A DNA stretch of 64,000 bases from Myxococcus eversor (GTDB taxonomy: Bacteria > Myxococcota > Myxococcia > Myxococcales > Myxococcaceae). Location of the stretch: the NCBI RefSeq assembly GCF_010894455.1, contig NZ_JAAIXY010000014.1:186001-250000 (forward strand), given 5' to 3'. Of this stretch, positions 16,828-27,079 are shown piece after piece (positions within the stretch are counted from its first letter, which is position 1; each line of letters starts with the position of its first letter). Position numbers and translations under genes: made by a program. The notes under the pieces are model-generated. The model was not told the origin of the DNA. It did no database searches and saw only the letters and a program-made list of their open reading frames with translations.

Positions 16828-18423
16828 ATGACTCCGCGCGCCTGTGTCCTGTGGTCCCTGGTGTGGCTGTCCAGTGCGTGTGCCTCGCGTGAACACCTCC
16901 CGAGCACGCCTCCTCCTCCAGCGGAGTATGGAACTCCGCACCCCTTCCTCCTCCAGGCCGCCGCGCCCGATGGTCGTTGGCTGCTCGCGTGTCAGGCGCG
17001 CGCGGACACCAACCAGGATGGAACCATCGCGGTCAAGGTGGGCGCCCACGGAAATCTCGGCGGTGACGAGGCGCGGCTGTATCTCTTCCGGGAGCCCGGA
17101 GCGGGCATCCCCATCGACGACGTGCTCGCGGTGGACTCCCTGGCACGACACCTGGTCCTGGTGCGCGAGGGCGCGCTCCGACTCCTCGACACCGTGACGG
17201 ACACGGAGCAGGTGCTCGCGCCCTGGACCGCCGACGACGTGGGCACGAACGCATCCCAGCCGCCCGTGCGCGCCAGCTTCTCGCGCGACGGCCAGCGCCT
17301 GCTCTATCTGAAGACCGAGGCCGGAAAGAAGGTCGCGGTGCTGCGGGACGTCACGCGTGGCGAGGAGCGCGTGCTGGACGCGGGCCCGGGGTTGCTCGGC
17401 CAGGCGAGGCTGCATGAGAACGGACTCTGGGCCGTCTTCGACGTGGTGGCACAGGACACCGACGAGGACGGCACGCTGACCTGGCCTCATCAACAGACGT
17501 CCCTCGCGCCGGCGCGGTGCCGGGGCCCTGTCAGCTCCGCCTCCCATGGCGACTGGAAGGGAGACAGTCCCGTGCGCCGCTTCCTGCGCGTGGACGGCGG
17601 CACGCTCGTCGAGGGCCGGGACATCCTCCAGCCGCTGGGTGACGGCCTGCTTCGCACCCTGCCGTATGGCGCCATCGCCTTCGAGGACGCGCAGGGGAAA
17701 CAAGAGACATGGGTGCCCGAGAGCTGTCGGGCCCGGCTGTACGCCGTGGACGAGCCGCGTCGGCTGCTCATCGTCGGCTGCAAGACGAGGGACCCGTTGG
17801 GGACGACGCTGGAGCTGCACGGCCCCGAGCTGCACCTGTCCCTGGAGCGCGAGGTGTCTCCGTACACACCGGTGAGGAGGTCCTCCAACGAAGAGCGTCC
17901 TCGACTGCTGCCCACCTTCGTCCTGACCAGCAAGGACACCGAGCGCACCTACGCCGTCTTCCTCCTGGACATGGAGCGCCACACGCTCGTGCCTCCTCCC
18001 ATCCCCGCCAGCACCTGGGTCCATGCCCAGGGTGCCCATGCGCTGCTGCGGGAGGACCCCACGGGAGACGGCGCGAAGCCTCGACTGTGGCTGTGGAGCG
18101 CGGACACCGGCGAGAAGCGTCTGGTCGGCGAGGTCGGTGGAGACTTCCAGGAGAGGGCGGGAGAGCGAGTGCTCTACATGGGATGGCTGATGGACCTGGG
18201 CACCGCCCAGGTGCTGGGTCCCGTCACCGAAGCGCCCCTGGCCATCGACACGCGGGGCGGAGCGCTGCGCTACACGCATGCCGCCCCCGAGTGGGCCGAC
18301 CTCAAGCCCGAGCAGACCGTGCCCGTGGGCCCCGTGAAGTGGGAGCCCGCGGTGAAGCCCTCCGTGAAACCCACGAGCCCCCCCGGGAATACCCCTGCCG
18401 CTCCCTCACCGAGCGGCCCCTGA
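16828..18423 (+). CDS. lipoprotein with beta-propeller-like repeats
   Basis: 531 residues starting MTPRACVLWSLVWLSSAC (lipobox SSAC). The mature protein has repeated short strands such as APDGRWLLAC, RASFSRDGQRLLYLK and LWLWSADTGEKRLV, typical of TolB/WD40-like propeller blades. A calcium-loop-like DTNQDGT lies near residue 62, and a second DTDEDGTL near 211. The C-terminal ~50 residues are a Pro/Lys/Ser tail. Role unknown, probably protein binding in the envelope. It is transcribed away from the DUF885 gene across a 249-bp gap in which I see no reliable promoter. Confidence 0.7.
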   Translation: MTPRACVLWSLVWLSSACASREHLPSTPPPPAEYGTPHPFLLQAAAPDGRWLLACQARADTNQDGTIAVKVGAHGNLGGDEARLYLFREPGAGIPIDDVLAVDSLARHLVLVREGALRLLDTVTDTEQVLAPWTADDVGTNASQPPVRASFSRDGQRLLYLKTEAGKKVAVLRDVTRGEERVLDAGPGLLGQARLHENGLWAVFDVVAQDTDEDGTLTWPHQQTSLAPARCRGPVSSASHGDWKGDSPVRRFLRVDGGTLVEGRDILQPLGDGLLRTLPYGAIAFEDAQGKQETWVPESCRARLYAVDEPRRLLIVGCKTRDPLGTTLELHGPELHLSLEREVSPYTPVRRSSNEERPRLLPTFVLTSKDTERTYAVFLLDMERHTLVPPPIPASTWVHAQGAHALLREDPTGDGAKPRLWLWSADTGEKRLVGEVGGDFQERAGERVLYMGWLMDLGTAQVLGPVTEAPLAIDTRGGALRYTHAAPEWADLKPEQTVPVGPVKWEPAVKPSVKPTSPPGNTPAAPSPSGP

Positions 18424-18517
18424 CCCGCGCGTTTTCCGGGGGTTGAAGGCGACCTGAGGAGAGAAAGCCCCTTCCCTCTCGCCTGCTCCGTGCGCACATC
18501 GAGCGTGTTGAGTGGCT

Positions 18518-18547
18518 GGAGGCGCCAGAGGGCCGGCTGGCGCCTCC
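18518..18547 (+). terminator. hairpin in the 350-bp gap before the AsmA-like gene
   Basis: A perfect 11-bp stem GGAGGCGCCAG/CTGGCGCCTCC with an 8-base loop, followed by GTTTC, lies 95 bp after the propeller lipoprotein stop. It is the strongest hairpin in the gap 18424-18773 and the likely terminator of the upstream gene. The remaining ~230 bp should contain the promoter of the AsmA-like gene, but I see no clear consensus. Confidence 0.6.
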
Positions 18548-18773
18548 GTTTCTCGCCCCTGGGACAGCCGGACGACCCCGCTTGAGCGGGGCGCCGTGCA
18601 TTTCCACGCCCCGGCCCCCGTCCCGGGATGCGATGAGGTTTCCGCCGCACGCAAGGAGGTTCTCGCGCCTGACGCGTGCGGCAAGGCCCCGGCTGGGCTA
18701 AGCGTCACACCGCTGCCCAGGCCCCGCGCCGGGCCGAGTCCCGGGGCCCGCTCGCTGGAGGAGGTACCAAGCG

Positions 18774-21500
18774 ATGTCCGACGTCGTGAAGAAGAAGCGC
18801 CGCTGGCCCTACGTGCTCGGAGGAGTCTTCGCGCTCCTCGTCGTCGTCGTGCTCGGGGTCCTCTGGCGGCTCGACGCCATCCTGTTGAAGACAGCGCGCG
18901 AGCAGGCCGCCACGTATTCACAGAAGCTGGGTCGTCCGATTGAAATCGGGGACATCTCCACCCAGCTCTTCCCCACCGTGGGCGTGGAGGTGGAGAACGT
19001 CTCCATCGGCGCCGCCGAGGGTGAGGACCTGCCGCTCGCGCAGATGGCGTCTCTGGACATCAGCGTCGCGGCCGGGCCGCTCCTGTCCTCGCGGGGCAAG
19101 GACATCCAGGTGAAGAACGCCGAGCTGTCCGGCCTCACCGTCAACGTGGTGCGGCTGGCCGACGGCACCACCAACGTGCAGCGACTGCTGCAGCGGCTGG
19201 AGGAGCAGAGCCCGAAGACGGAGGAGGAGAAGCCCGAGGACGAGTCGCAGCCCACGGACCTCTCCGGCGTGCACGTGGAGCGCGCCGCGCTCACCGACGG
19301 CACCATCCGCTTCGTGGACCGCTCGGGTGGACAGGCCGCGCGCGAGCTGGCGGTGAAGGATTTGGACATCGAGGTGAAGGATTTGCGCGCGGGCAAGCCG
19401 CTGGTGGTGGACCTGGCCGCGGCGGTGCTCGCGGACAAGCAGAACCTCCAGTTGTCGCTGCACGCCGCGCCGCTGCCGCCCACGCTGATTCCCACGCCGG
19501 AAAGCGTGACGCTCAAGGCGCAGAAAATCGACCTGTCTCCGCTGGGGCCGTTCCTGCCTCCCGACGTGGGCCTCCAGGCCGGCACGGTGGACGCGGACTG
19601 GAAGGCGGAGCTGGGCGGCGCGGTGCCCGGGGGCAAGGGCCCCACGCGGCTCGTTGGCGTCATCTCCGCGCTGGGCCTGCGCTTCGCGGGCTCGGAGGGT
19701 GGCAAGGCGCTGGACGTGGTGCTGGACACGGACGTCGCGGGTGACATCGCCACGGGAGACTTGTCGCTCGACAAGCTGAAGCTGGACCTGGGCCCCGCGA
19801 ACATCACCGGCAAGGGCCAGGTGAAGGGCCTCTTGTCGGACAAGCCTTCGGTGCAGGGCTTCGAGCTGGTGGGCCGCAACCTGGACCCGGCCGTGCTCGC
19901 CGAGTACTACCCGCCGCTGAAGAAGCAGTTGAACGGCATGATTGCCGGCCCCATCGGCCTCGAGGTGCGCGGCAGCGGCACGCAGGACGCGCAGGCCATC
20001 AACGTGGACGTGGACCTGACGCCGGTGCGCCTGCGTGTGCCCGCGCAGCTCGTGAAGAGCGCGGGTGGCGCCATGAAGCTCACCGCGCGCGTGACGGGCG
20101 CGGCGGCCAGCGGCGGGGCGCTGAAGTTCGACGCGAACGCGGACCTGTCCGGCGTGGACCTGCGGCCCGGCCTGCTGGTGGACAAGTCGCCCGGCCAGCG
20201 GATGGATTTCGCCGTCGCCGGCACCTATGCGCCCGGCAAGGGCGGCGTGGGCATGAAGGTGGAGGTGCCCAAGATGACCGCACACGTCCTGGAGGACACG
20301 GTGACGGGCAGCGCGGCGTTCGCGCTCGCGGGCGTGGGCAAGAAGCAGACGACGACATTCTCCGCGGACGTGAAGGCCAACAAGCTGGACGCGGACGCGC
20401 TGCTGTTCGACGAGAAGGAGCTGGCGGCGCGCAACGGCGGCACCGTGCCCGCGCCGGCGCCGGAGTCGGCGGAGCTGCCTCCCGAGGACCCGGCGCGCTT
20501 CAACGGCTACCGGGGTGACATCCGCTTCGCGGTGGGCGCGCTGCGCTACGCCGAGATGGACCTGTCCAACGTGACGGGCGTCGTGAAGATGACGGACGAC
20601 CTCATCAGCGTGGAGAAGTTCTCCTCGGGCGTCTTCGGCGGCAAGGTGGCCGCGGACGGGACGACGATTCGCCTGGGCCCCGCCGCCGCGCAGCGCCCCT
20701 TCGAGGCGAAGGTGAAGGTGGACGGCGTGGAGATGGCACAGGCCATTGCCCAGGCCACGCCGCGGAAGGTGATGACGGGCACGTTCAACGGAAACGTGGA
20801 CGTGAAGGGCATCGGCTACACGCCGGAGAAGCTCAAGGAGACGCTGCTGGGCGGCATCAGCGGCAACATCCTGGGCGGCACGCTCCTGGGCAAGGACCTG
20901 GTGGCGTCCGTCTCCGAGCCGCTCGCCAAGGCGCTGCCCTTCGCCTCCAAGGCGCTCAAGAGCGGCGAGGTGACGTCGCTGAGTGAGAACCTGCCCTTCG
21001 GCGTGCAAATCAAGAACGGCGTCGCGCAGCTCTCCAAGCCCATCACCTGGACGCGGCCGGAAGCGGCGATGAGCTTCGACGGTGGCATCAAGCTGGACGG
21101 CACGCTGGACCTCATCGGCTCGGTGGCGCTGACGCCGTCCACGGTGAAGACGTTGACCCTGGGAAAGGTGACGCCGCCGGGCGACATCCCCGTGGGCCTG
21201 AAGCTGACGGGCCCGGCGTGGAAGCCCGAAGTCACGGGCGTGGACGTGAAGCCGGCGGTGACGACGCTCGCGAAGCTGGCGGCCTCATCGCTCGCGGGCA
21301 ACCTCATCGGCGGCAAGCGCGGCGAGCAGGTGCAGCAGATCATCGAAGGCGGCGAGGAGAAGCTGCGCGCCGACGCCGAGGCCAAGCGCAAGGAGCTGGA
21401 GGTCAAGGCCGCCGAGGAGAAGGCGCGGCTGGAGGCCGAGGCGAAGAAGCGCGCCGAGGAAGAGGCGAAGAAGCGCCTGCGCGGCATCTTCGGCAAGTAG
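18774..21500 (+). CDS. AsmA-like inner-membrane/periplasmic protein
   Basis: 908 residues with GGAGGAGG 9 bases before ATG 18774. A basic N-terminus (VVKKKRRWPYV) and one membrane span (~13-33) are followed by the AsmA N-terminal signature (LGRPIEIGDISTQLFPTVGVEVENVSIG). The long beta-rich body resembles the extended beta-groove (TamB/AsmA/BLTP) fold that bridges inner and outer membranes for lipid transport. The C-terminal domain around residues 560-840 contains the AsmA_2-type FKFSSGVFGGKV-like and TGTFNGNVDVKG strands. The last ~50 residues are a charged single helix rich in EEKARLEAEAKKR, unusual for the family and perhaps a tether. Role inferred: outer-membrane biogenesis or lipid traffic. 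Confidence 0.85.
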   Translation: MSDVVKKKRRWPYVLGGVFALLVVVVLGVLWRLDAILLKTAREQAATYSQKLGRPIEIGDISTQLFPTVGVEVENVSIGAAEGEDLPLAQMASLDISVAAGPLLSSRGKDIQVKNAELSGLTVNVVRLADGTTNVQRLLQRLEEQSPKTEEEKPEDESQPTDLSGVHVERAALTDGTIRFVDRSGGQAARELAVKDLDIEVKDLRAGKPLVVDLAAAVLADKQNLQLSLHAAPLPPTLIPTPESVTLKAQKIDLSPLGPFLPPDVGLQAGTVDADWKAELGGAVPGGKGPTRLVGVISALGLRFAGSEGGKALDVVLDTDVAGDIATGDLSLDKLKLDLGPANITGKGQVKGLLSDKPSVQGFELVGRNLDPAVLAEYYPPLKKQLNGMIAGPIGLEVRGSGTQDAQAINVDVDLTPVRLRVPAQLVKSAGGAMKLTARVTGAAASGGALKFDANADLSGVDLRPGLLVDKSPGQRMDFAVAGTYAPGKGGVGMKVEVPKMTAHVLEDTVTGSAAFALAGVGKKQTTTFSADVKANKLDADALLFDEKELAARNGGTVPAPAPESAELPPEDPARFNGYRGDIRFAVGALRYAEMDLSNVTGVVKMTDDLISVEKFSSGVFGGKVAADGTTIRLGPAAAQRPFEAKVKVDGVEMAQAIAQATPRKVMTGTFNGNVDVKGIGYTPEKLKETLLGGISGNILGGTLLGKDLVASVSEPLAKALPFASKALKSGEVTSLSENLPFGVQIKNGVAQLSKPITWTRPEAAMSFDGGIKLDGTLDLIGSVALTPSTVKTLTLGKVTPPGDIPVGLKLTGPAWKPEVTGVDVKPAVTTLAKLAASSLAGNLIGGKRGEQVQQIIEGGEEKLRADAEAKRKELEVKAAEEKARLEAEAKKRAEEEAKKRLRGIFGK

Positions 21501-21588
21501 TCACACGGGCGTGCGGGCCAGGGAGATTTCCTGGCTCGCGTCCCCCCGACGGTGCACGGCCTTCCCTGCGCCGTGCGCGCTCCGTTCA

Positions 21589-21631
21589 GGTGTTTCCGAA
21601 GTTGAAACGCGCTGAAACACCGTGAAACACC
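21589..21631 (+). promoter_or_regulatory. TGAAAC repeats upstream of the sulfide:quinone reductase promoter (putative activator sites)
   Basis: TGAAAC occurs three times at exact 10-bp intervals (21603, 21613, 21623), all on one face of the helix. An inverted copy, GGTGTTTC (21589-21596), pairs with GAAACACC (21614-21621). The array sits about 70-110 bp upstream of the predicted start from the -24/-12 promoter at 21675, where enhancer sites for sigma54 activators are expected. A related TGTTTCA/TGTTGCA pair precedes the second sigma54 promoter at 24452. The activator gene at 23048 is the obvious candidate binder. Confidence 0.6.
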
Positions 21632-21674
21632 CCACGTCCCCGGGCGACATACACATCGCCCTCGGGGACGATGG

Positions 21675-21690
21675 TGGCACGCGCCCTGCT
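21675..21690 (+). promoter_or_regulatory. sigma54 (-24/-12) promoter of the sulfide:quinone reductase gene
   Basis: TGGCACG-CGCC-CTGCT matches the consensus TGGCACG-N4-TTGCW at all but one base, with the essential GG (21676) and GC (21688) 12 bp apart. The predicted start of transcription is near 21701, so the ATG at 21671 cannot be used and ATG 21740 (AGGAAG 10 bases upstream) is favoured. Confidence 0.75.
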
Positions 21691-21739
21691 TAAGGCCCCC
21701 TGTCGACGTCCCATGACAAAGACAGGAAGCGAGCGCGAG

Positions 21740-23011
21740 ATGCCCCCGAGCGAGGACCCCGGCCGCACGGCCCCGGCGGTGACGCCCATGCCCCACGTGG
21801 CGCCCGCGAGCGAGCACCACCGGGTCCTCATCATCGGAGGAGGCACGGCCGGCATCTGCGTGGCGGCGCGCCTGGCTCGACTGGGCCAGGAGGACGTCGC
21901 GATTCTGGAGCCCTCCGAGCACCACTACTACCAGCCGCTCTGGACGCTCGTCGGCGCGGGTGAGGCGCGCGTCGAGGACACCGTGCGCGACGAGGCCAGC
22001 CTCATCCCCCGGGGCGTGAAGTGGCTGAAGGACGCCGCGGAGGAGGTGGACCCCCTGCGTCGCGAGGTCCGCACCCGGGGCGGGCTGCGCGTGGGCTACG
22101 ACTTCCTCGTCGTCGCGCCCGGCATCCAGTTGGACTGGGACAAGGTGGCCGGCCTGCGCGACGCGCTGGAGACCGAGCACGTCAGCAGCAACTACGACGT
22201 GAAGCTCGCCCCCAAGACGTGGCGGATGCTCCAGCGCTTCCAGGGTGGCACCGCCCTCTTCACCCAGCCCGCCACGCCGGTGAAGTGCGCGGGCGCGCCA
22301 CAGAAAATCATGTACCTGGCCGCCGACCACTTCCGCCGCACGGGGGTGATGGAGCGCTCGGAAGTCGTGTTCGGCTCTGGCGCCAAGGCCCTCTTCGGCG
22401 TTCAGCCCTATGCCCGGGTGCTCGAAGACGTGGTGAAGCGCTACGGCATCCAGACGCACTTCGAGCACAGCCTGGTGGCCGTGGACGGAGCACTTCGCGA
22501 GGCCACGTTCGAGGCGACTCGCGACGGACGGAAGACGCGCGTCACCCTGCGCTACGACGTGCTGCACGTCACCCCGCCCCAGAGTGCCCCGGACTTCATC
22601 AAGAACAGTCCGTTGTCCTCGCGCGAGGGCGCGTGTGTCGGCTGGGTGCGCGCGGACAAGTACACGCTCCAGCACCCGAGCTTCCCTGACGTCTTCGCGC
22701 TCGGAGACGCCTCCGACCTGCCCACCAGCCGCACGGGCGCGGCCATCCGCAAGCAGGCGCCGGTGTTGGTGGAGAACCTCCGCGCCGTCATGGCCGGCCG
22801 CGCCCCCACCGCGCGGTATGACGGCTACGCGTCCTGCCCGCTCACCACGGGCTACGGCAAGCTGCTGCTCGCCGAGTTCGACTACGACGGCATGCCCGCG
22901 CCCAGCTTCCCCCTCATCGACACGCTTAAGGAGCGGCGGGACATGTGGCTGATGAAGAAGTACGGCCTGCCCCAGCTCTACTGGAACTGGATGATGCGCG
23001 GACGGGCCTGA
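21740..23011 (+). CDS. sqr: sulfide:quinone oxidoreductase, type II (human SQOR-like)
   Basis: 423 residues from ATG 21740; ATG 21713 is the alternative. This membrane-associated FAD enzyme oxidises H2S to protein-bound persulfide and passes electrons to quinone. Seen: the FAD-binding VLIIGGGTAGICVAARL near residue 32, the redox cysteine in PVKCAGAPQKIMYL (Cys183), the second in GYASCPLTTGYGK (Cys366), LHVTPPQSAPDF, and the C-terminal LPQLYWNWMMRG amphipathic/quinone region. These motifs are those of the eukaryote-like type II group. It is preceded by a sigma54 promoter with TGAAAC sites and followed after 36 bp by its probable activator gene. Confidence 0.93.
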   Translation: MPPSEDPGRTAPAVTPMPHVAPASEHHRVLIIGGGTAGICVAARLARLGQEDVAILEPSEHHYYQPLWTLVGAGEARVEDTVRDEASLIPRGVKWLKDAAEEVDPLRREVRTRGGLRVGYDFLVVAPGIQLDWDKVAGLRDALETEHVSSNYDVKLAPKTWRMLQRFQGGTALFTQPATPVKCAGAPQKIMYLAADHFRRTGVMERSEVVFGSGAKALFGVQPYARVLEDVVKRYGIQTHFEHSLVAVDGALREATFEATRDGRKTRVTLRYDVLHVTPPQSAPDFIKNSPLSSREGACVGWVRADKYTLQHPSFPDVFALGDASDLPTSRTGAAIRKQAPVLVENLRAVMAGRAPTARYDGYASCPLTTGYGKLLLAEFDYDGMPAPSFPLIDTLKERRDMWLMKKYGLPQLYWNWMMRGRA

Positions 23012-23047
23012 GTGCGAGCCGCCGCGCGCCGGGCTATGCCCTGACGA

Positions 23048-24346
<1,299 letters not shown>

Positions 24347-24369
24347 ATCCGTTTCGCTCGCACGGCAAC

Positions 24370-24389
24370 TGTTTCACCGGGGTGTTGCA
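24370..24389 (+). promoter_or_regulatory. putative activator site upstream of the dioxygenase operon
   Basis: TGTTTCA (24370) and TGTTGCA (24383) are, on the opposite strand, TGAAACA and TGCAACA, matching the TGAAAC array ahead of the sulfide:quinone reductase promoter. They lie about 90-110 bp upstream of the predicted start at ~24478. A separate small palindrome CCTGT-TCTC-ACAGG is at 24426-24439. Confidence 0.5.
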
Positions 24390-24451
24390 GGTACTTCCCG
24401 GGGAACGGCTCGTGGCCTGAACGGGCCTGTTCTCACAGGGCAAGGCAATCC

Positions 24452-24467
24452 TGGCACGACGCTGGCA
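24452..24467 (+). promoter_or_regulatory. sigma54 (-24/-12) promoter of the persulfide dioxygenase operon
   Basis: TGGCACG-ACGC-TGGCA differs from the consensus by one base, and the GG (24453) and GC (24465) are 12 bp apart. Predicted transcription start is near 24478, giving a ~40-base leader that contains AGGAGG (24502-24507) before ATG 24518. Confidence 0.8.
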
Positions 24468-24517
24468 GTATCGTCAGGCCCGCACCCACGACGGCCTTCT
24501 CAGGAGGGAAGTGGACC

Positions 24518-25225
24518 ATGCTCTTCCGACAGCTCTTCGATGCGGAGTCCTCGACCTATACGTACCTGCTGGCGGACCTGGCGACGCGAGAGGCCGTGCT
24601 CATCGACCCCGTGCTGGAGCAGGCGGAGCGCGACCTGCGCCTGCTCGAGGAGTTGGGGCTGAAGCTGACGGTGGTGCTGGAGACGCACGTGCACGCGGAC
24701 CACATCACCTCGGCGGGCCTGCTGCGGGTGCGCACGGGTGCGCGGGTGATGGCCTCCGAGCGGGGAGCGCCGTGTGTGGACCTGACGCTGGCGCACGGGG
24801 ACCGGGTGCGCGTGGGAGGACTGGAGCTGAGCGTCCTGGAGACGCCGGGGCACACCGACGACAGCCTCTGCTTCCTGTGTGATGGGCGCCTGTTCACCGG
24901 AGACACGCTGCTCGTTCGCGGCACGGGCCGCACCGACTTCCAGAATGGCGACCCGGGGCAGCTCTACGACTCCATCACCCGCGAACTCTTCACGCTGCCC
25001 GACGCGACGGAGCTGTATCCCGGCCACGACTACGCGGGCTTCACCGTCTCCTCCGTGGGAGAGGAGAAGCGTCACAACCCCCGCCTCGCCGGCAGGTCGC
25101 GCGAGGACTTCATCCGCTTCATGAACGAGCGTCGGATTCCTCCGCCGCGCAAGCTGGACGTGGCCGTCCCCGCCAACCGCGCCTGCGGTCTGGACTTCGA
25201 GCCTTCGTCTCCGTCATCCGCGTGA
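24518..25225 (+). CDS. MBL-fold persulfide dioxygenase (ETHE1-like)
   Basis: 235 residues. A single-iron metallo-beta-lactamase-fold enzyme that oxidises glutathione persulfide to sulfite. Seen: THVHADH (His57, His59, Asp61, His62), PGHTDDS near 113, FTGDTLLVRGTGRTDF, and YPGHDYAG near 168, the ETHE1-type ligand set with the RTDFQ substrate-loop signature. The C-terminal ~20 residues are extra. Genetic context (sulfide:quinone reductase upstream; rhodanese and sulfite exporter downstream; sigma54 promoter ahead) fits stepwise H2S detoxification. Confidence 0.92.
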   Translation: MLFRQLFDAESSTYTYLLADLATREAVLIDPVLEQAERDLRLLEELGLKLTVVLETHVHADHITSAGLLRVRTGARVMASERGAPCVDLTLAHGDRVRVGGLELSVLETPGHTDDSLCFLCDGRLFTGDTLLVRGTGRTDFQNGDPGQLYDSITRELFTLPDATELYPGHDYAGFTVSSVGEEKRHNPRLAGRSREDFIRFMNERRIPPPRKLDVAVPANRACGLDFEPSSPSSA

Positions 25226-25230
25226 CGTGA

Positions 25231-25246
25231 CGTGCCTTCGGGCACG
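25231..25246 (+). terminator. UUCG-loop hairpin after the dioxygenase gene
   Basis: CGTGCC-TTCG-GGCACG begins 5 bp after the stop codon. The very stable UUCG tetraloop without a T-run suggests partial termination or 3'-end protection, because the following genes lack an obvious promoter of their own. Confidence 0.5.
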
Positions 25247-25357
25247 GCTGCGTCCTCCCTGTTCCCCGTGTCGAACCGCCTCCCATCAGGGAAGCGGAAC
25301 GGCACCTCATTGCCCGCGTCCTGCCTCCGACGAAAGGACCGGGAAGGAGTCATCGTC

Positions 25358-25960
25358 TTGAGTCACCTCTACGACAGCGCGCACCCTCAACCCGCGGGCT
25401 ACCGCGATGTGGACGTGCGGCGGCTCGCGACCGAGCGGCCCCCGGGCCTTCTCCTGGTGGACGTGCGCGAGCCTTCCGAGCTGGAGGGAGTGTTGGGCCA
25501 TCTCGAAGGCGTGAGCCCGGCACCGCTGGCCACCGTGCGCGAGGCGGTGGCCCCGTGGCCTCGGGACACGGAGGTGCTGCTCATCTGTCGCTCGGGGGCA
25601 CGGTCGGCGAGGGCCGCCGCGCAGTTGGTGGAGGTGGGCTTCACGCGGGTGATGAACCTGCGCGGGGGGATGCTCGCGTGGAACACGGAGGAGCTGCCCG
25701 TGGTGCGCACGCCGCCTGGCGCCACGCCGCCGACCCTGGCTGACGTGCGCGACACGCTGCGCGCCCGCCTCCAGGGGGTGCAGGACTCCAACGTGGAGGC
25801 CCTGCCGCGCGAGCCCTCGCGCGCGGAGCTGACCGCGGCACTGGACGCGCTCCAGGCCACGCCCCCGTCGAGGCTGGTGGACCCCGCGAGCTTCGAGCGG
25901 ACGTTGCGCGAGGTCAGGGACCTGCTCGCGGTCGCGAGACCTGGGGGCGCCTCGCGATGA
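25358..25960 (+). CDS. rhodanese-domain protein with C-terminal extension
   Basis: 200 residues starting at TTG 25358, chosen because GGAAGGAG lies 8 bases upstream and homology-like sequence begins just after (LSHLYDSAHPQPAGYRDVDV). Residues ~10-110 are a single rhodanese domain with the persulfide-carrying cysteine in CRSGARSARAA (Cys77). Such domains move sulfane sulfur between thiols. The last ~80 residues are a helical extension (ELTAALDALQATPPSRLVDPASFERTLREV) of unknown role. It overlaps the exporter gene by ATGA. Confidence 0.87.
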   Translation: MSHLYDSAHPQPAGYRDVDVRRLATERPPGLLLVDVREPSELEGVLGHLEGVSPAPLATVREAVAPWPRDTEVLLICRSGARSARAAAQLVEVGFTRVMNLRGGMLAWNTEELPVVRTPPGATPPTLADVRDTLRARLQGVQDSNVEALPREPSRAELTAALDALQATPPSRLVDPASFERTLREVRDLLAVARPGGASR

Positions 25961-27006
25961 TGTTGTACATGGGCCTCGCGGGCGCGTTGCTCGTGGGCGT
26001 GTTGTTGGGACTGCTGGGCGGCGGTGGCTCCATCCTCACGGTGCCGCTGCTGGTGTACGTGCTCGGCGTGGAGCCCCGCACGGCCATCGCGATGTCGCTG
26101 GTGGTGGTGGGTGTCACCAGCGCGAGCGGAGCGCTCCTCCATGCGCGAGCAGGACGGGTGCGGTGGCGCACGGCCATCGTGTTCGGCACGGGCGGAATGG
26201 TGGGCGCCTTCCTGGGCGGGAAGCTCAATCCCCTCTTCTCCTCGAGCACACTGATGCTGTTCTTCGCGGGTGTCATGGTCTCCGCCGCGGTCGCCATGCT
26301 GCTGCGCGCGGAGACACCGCGAGCGTCCATCGCGAGCCTCGGGACAACGGACCCGGTGTCCACCGAAGTCGCCGCGCGCGCACCCGGACGCCAGCCGGAG
26401 AACTCCTCCCCCGACACCAGCCGCGAGAACGCAACGGCGCGCACCCACCTCACGCCGTGCGGCCTGTTCCACTCCACTCCGCGCGGGCTCGACGGGAACA
26501 CGCCCACCGCGCGCCACGTGGGACGAATCGTCCTTCAGGGCCTGGGCGTGGGACTCCTGTCGGGACTGGTGGGCGCGGGCGGCGGCTTCCTCATCGTCCC
26601 CGCGCTCACCCTGGTCGGCCTGTCCACGCCGATGGCCACCGCCACTTCGCTGGTGGTCATCGCGCTCCAGTGTGCCGCGGGGCTCGTCGGACACCTGGGC
26701 CATCTGGAGCTGCCGTGGAGACTCACCGGCGAGGTCCTCGCGGTGGCACTGATGGGAAGCGTGCTCGGAGGAAAGCTCGCGGGCCGCGTGGCGCCGGGCT
26801 CGCTGCGCAGGGGCTTCGCCGTCTTCGTGCTCGCCACGGCCGCCTTCTTGTCGTGGGCCCAGCTCCCCATCGACCTGCGCGCACGGCTGGGACAGGGGCT
26901 CTCCAGCGTGGGGGCCTGGCCGTGGTTGGCGATGACCGTGGGCGTGGGACTTCCCGTGGCCTTGCTGTGGCGGCTGCGCGTGGTCCGTCAACGCGCGGCG
27001 CGGTGA
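25957..27006 (+). CDS. TauE/SafE-family (TSUP) sulfite/anion exporter
   Basis: 349 residues with about eight hydrophobic segments in two homologous halves: GVLLGLLGGGGSILTVPLLVYVLG near the N-terminus, mirrored by GVGLLSGLVGAGGGFLIVPALTL near residues 195-220. The glycine-rich GGGGS/GAGGGF motifs define the TSUP family, which exports sulfite, sulfonates or organosulfur anions. A hydrophilic insert of ~65 residues (about 120-185) separates the halves and is longer than usual. Overlap with the rhodanese gene and the dioxygenase upstream suggest it removes the sulfite formed. Confidence 0.87.
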   Translation: MMLYMGLAGALLVGVLLGLLGGGGSILTVPLLVYVLGVEPRTAIAMSLVVVGVTSASGALLHARAGRVRWRTAIVFGTGGMVGAFLGGKLNPLFSSSTLMLFFAGVMVSAAVAMLLRAETPRASIASLGTTDPVSTEVAARAPGRQPENSSPDTSRENATARTHLTPCGLFHSTPRGLDGNTPTARHVGRIVLQGLGVGLLSGLVGAGGGFLIVPALTLVGLSTPMATATSLVVIALQCAAGLVGHLGHLELPWRLTGEVLAVALMGSVLGGKLAGRVAPGSLRRGFAVFVLATAAFLSWAQLPIDLRARLGQGLSSVGAWPWLAMTVGVGLPVALLWRLRVVRQRAAR

Positions 27007-27079
27007 CAATGACGCCGGGCGGGCATCCCGCGCACTTCCCCCGTTGACCCGTGACGCCCGCGCATCGAGAGTCCTCGGC

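Noticed and set aside
21671..21739. Longer start for the sulfide:quinone reductase at ATG 21671
   Set aside because: That ATG lies upstream of and within the predicted -24/-12 promoter, so it would not be transcribed from it.
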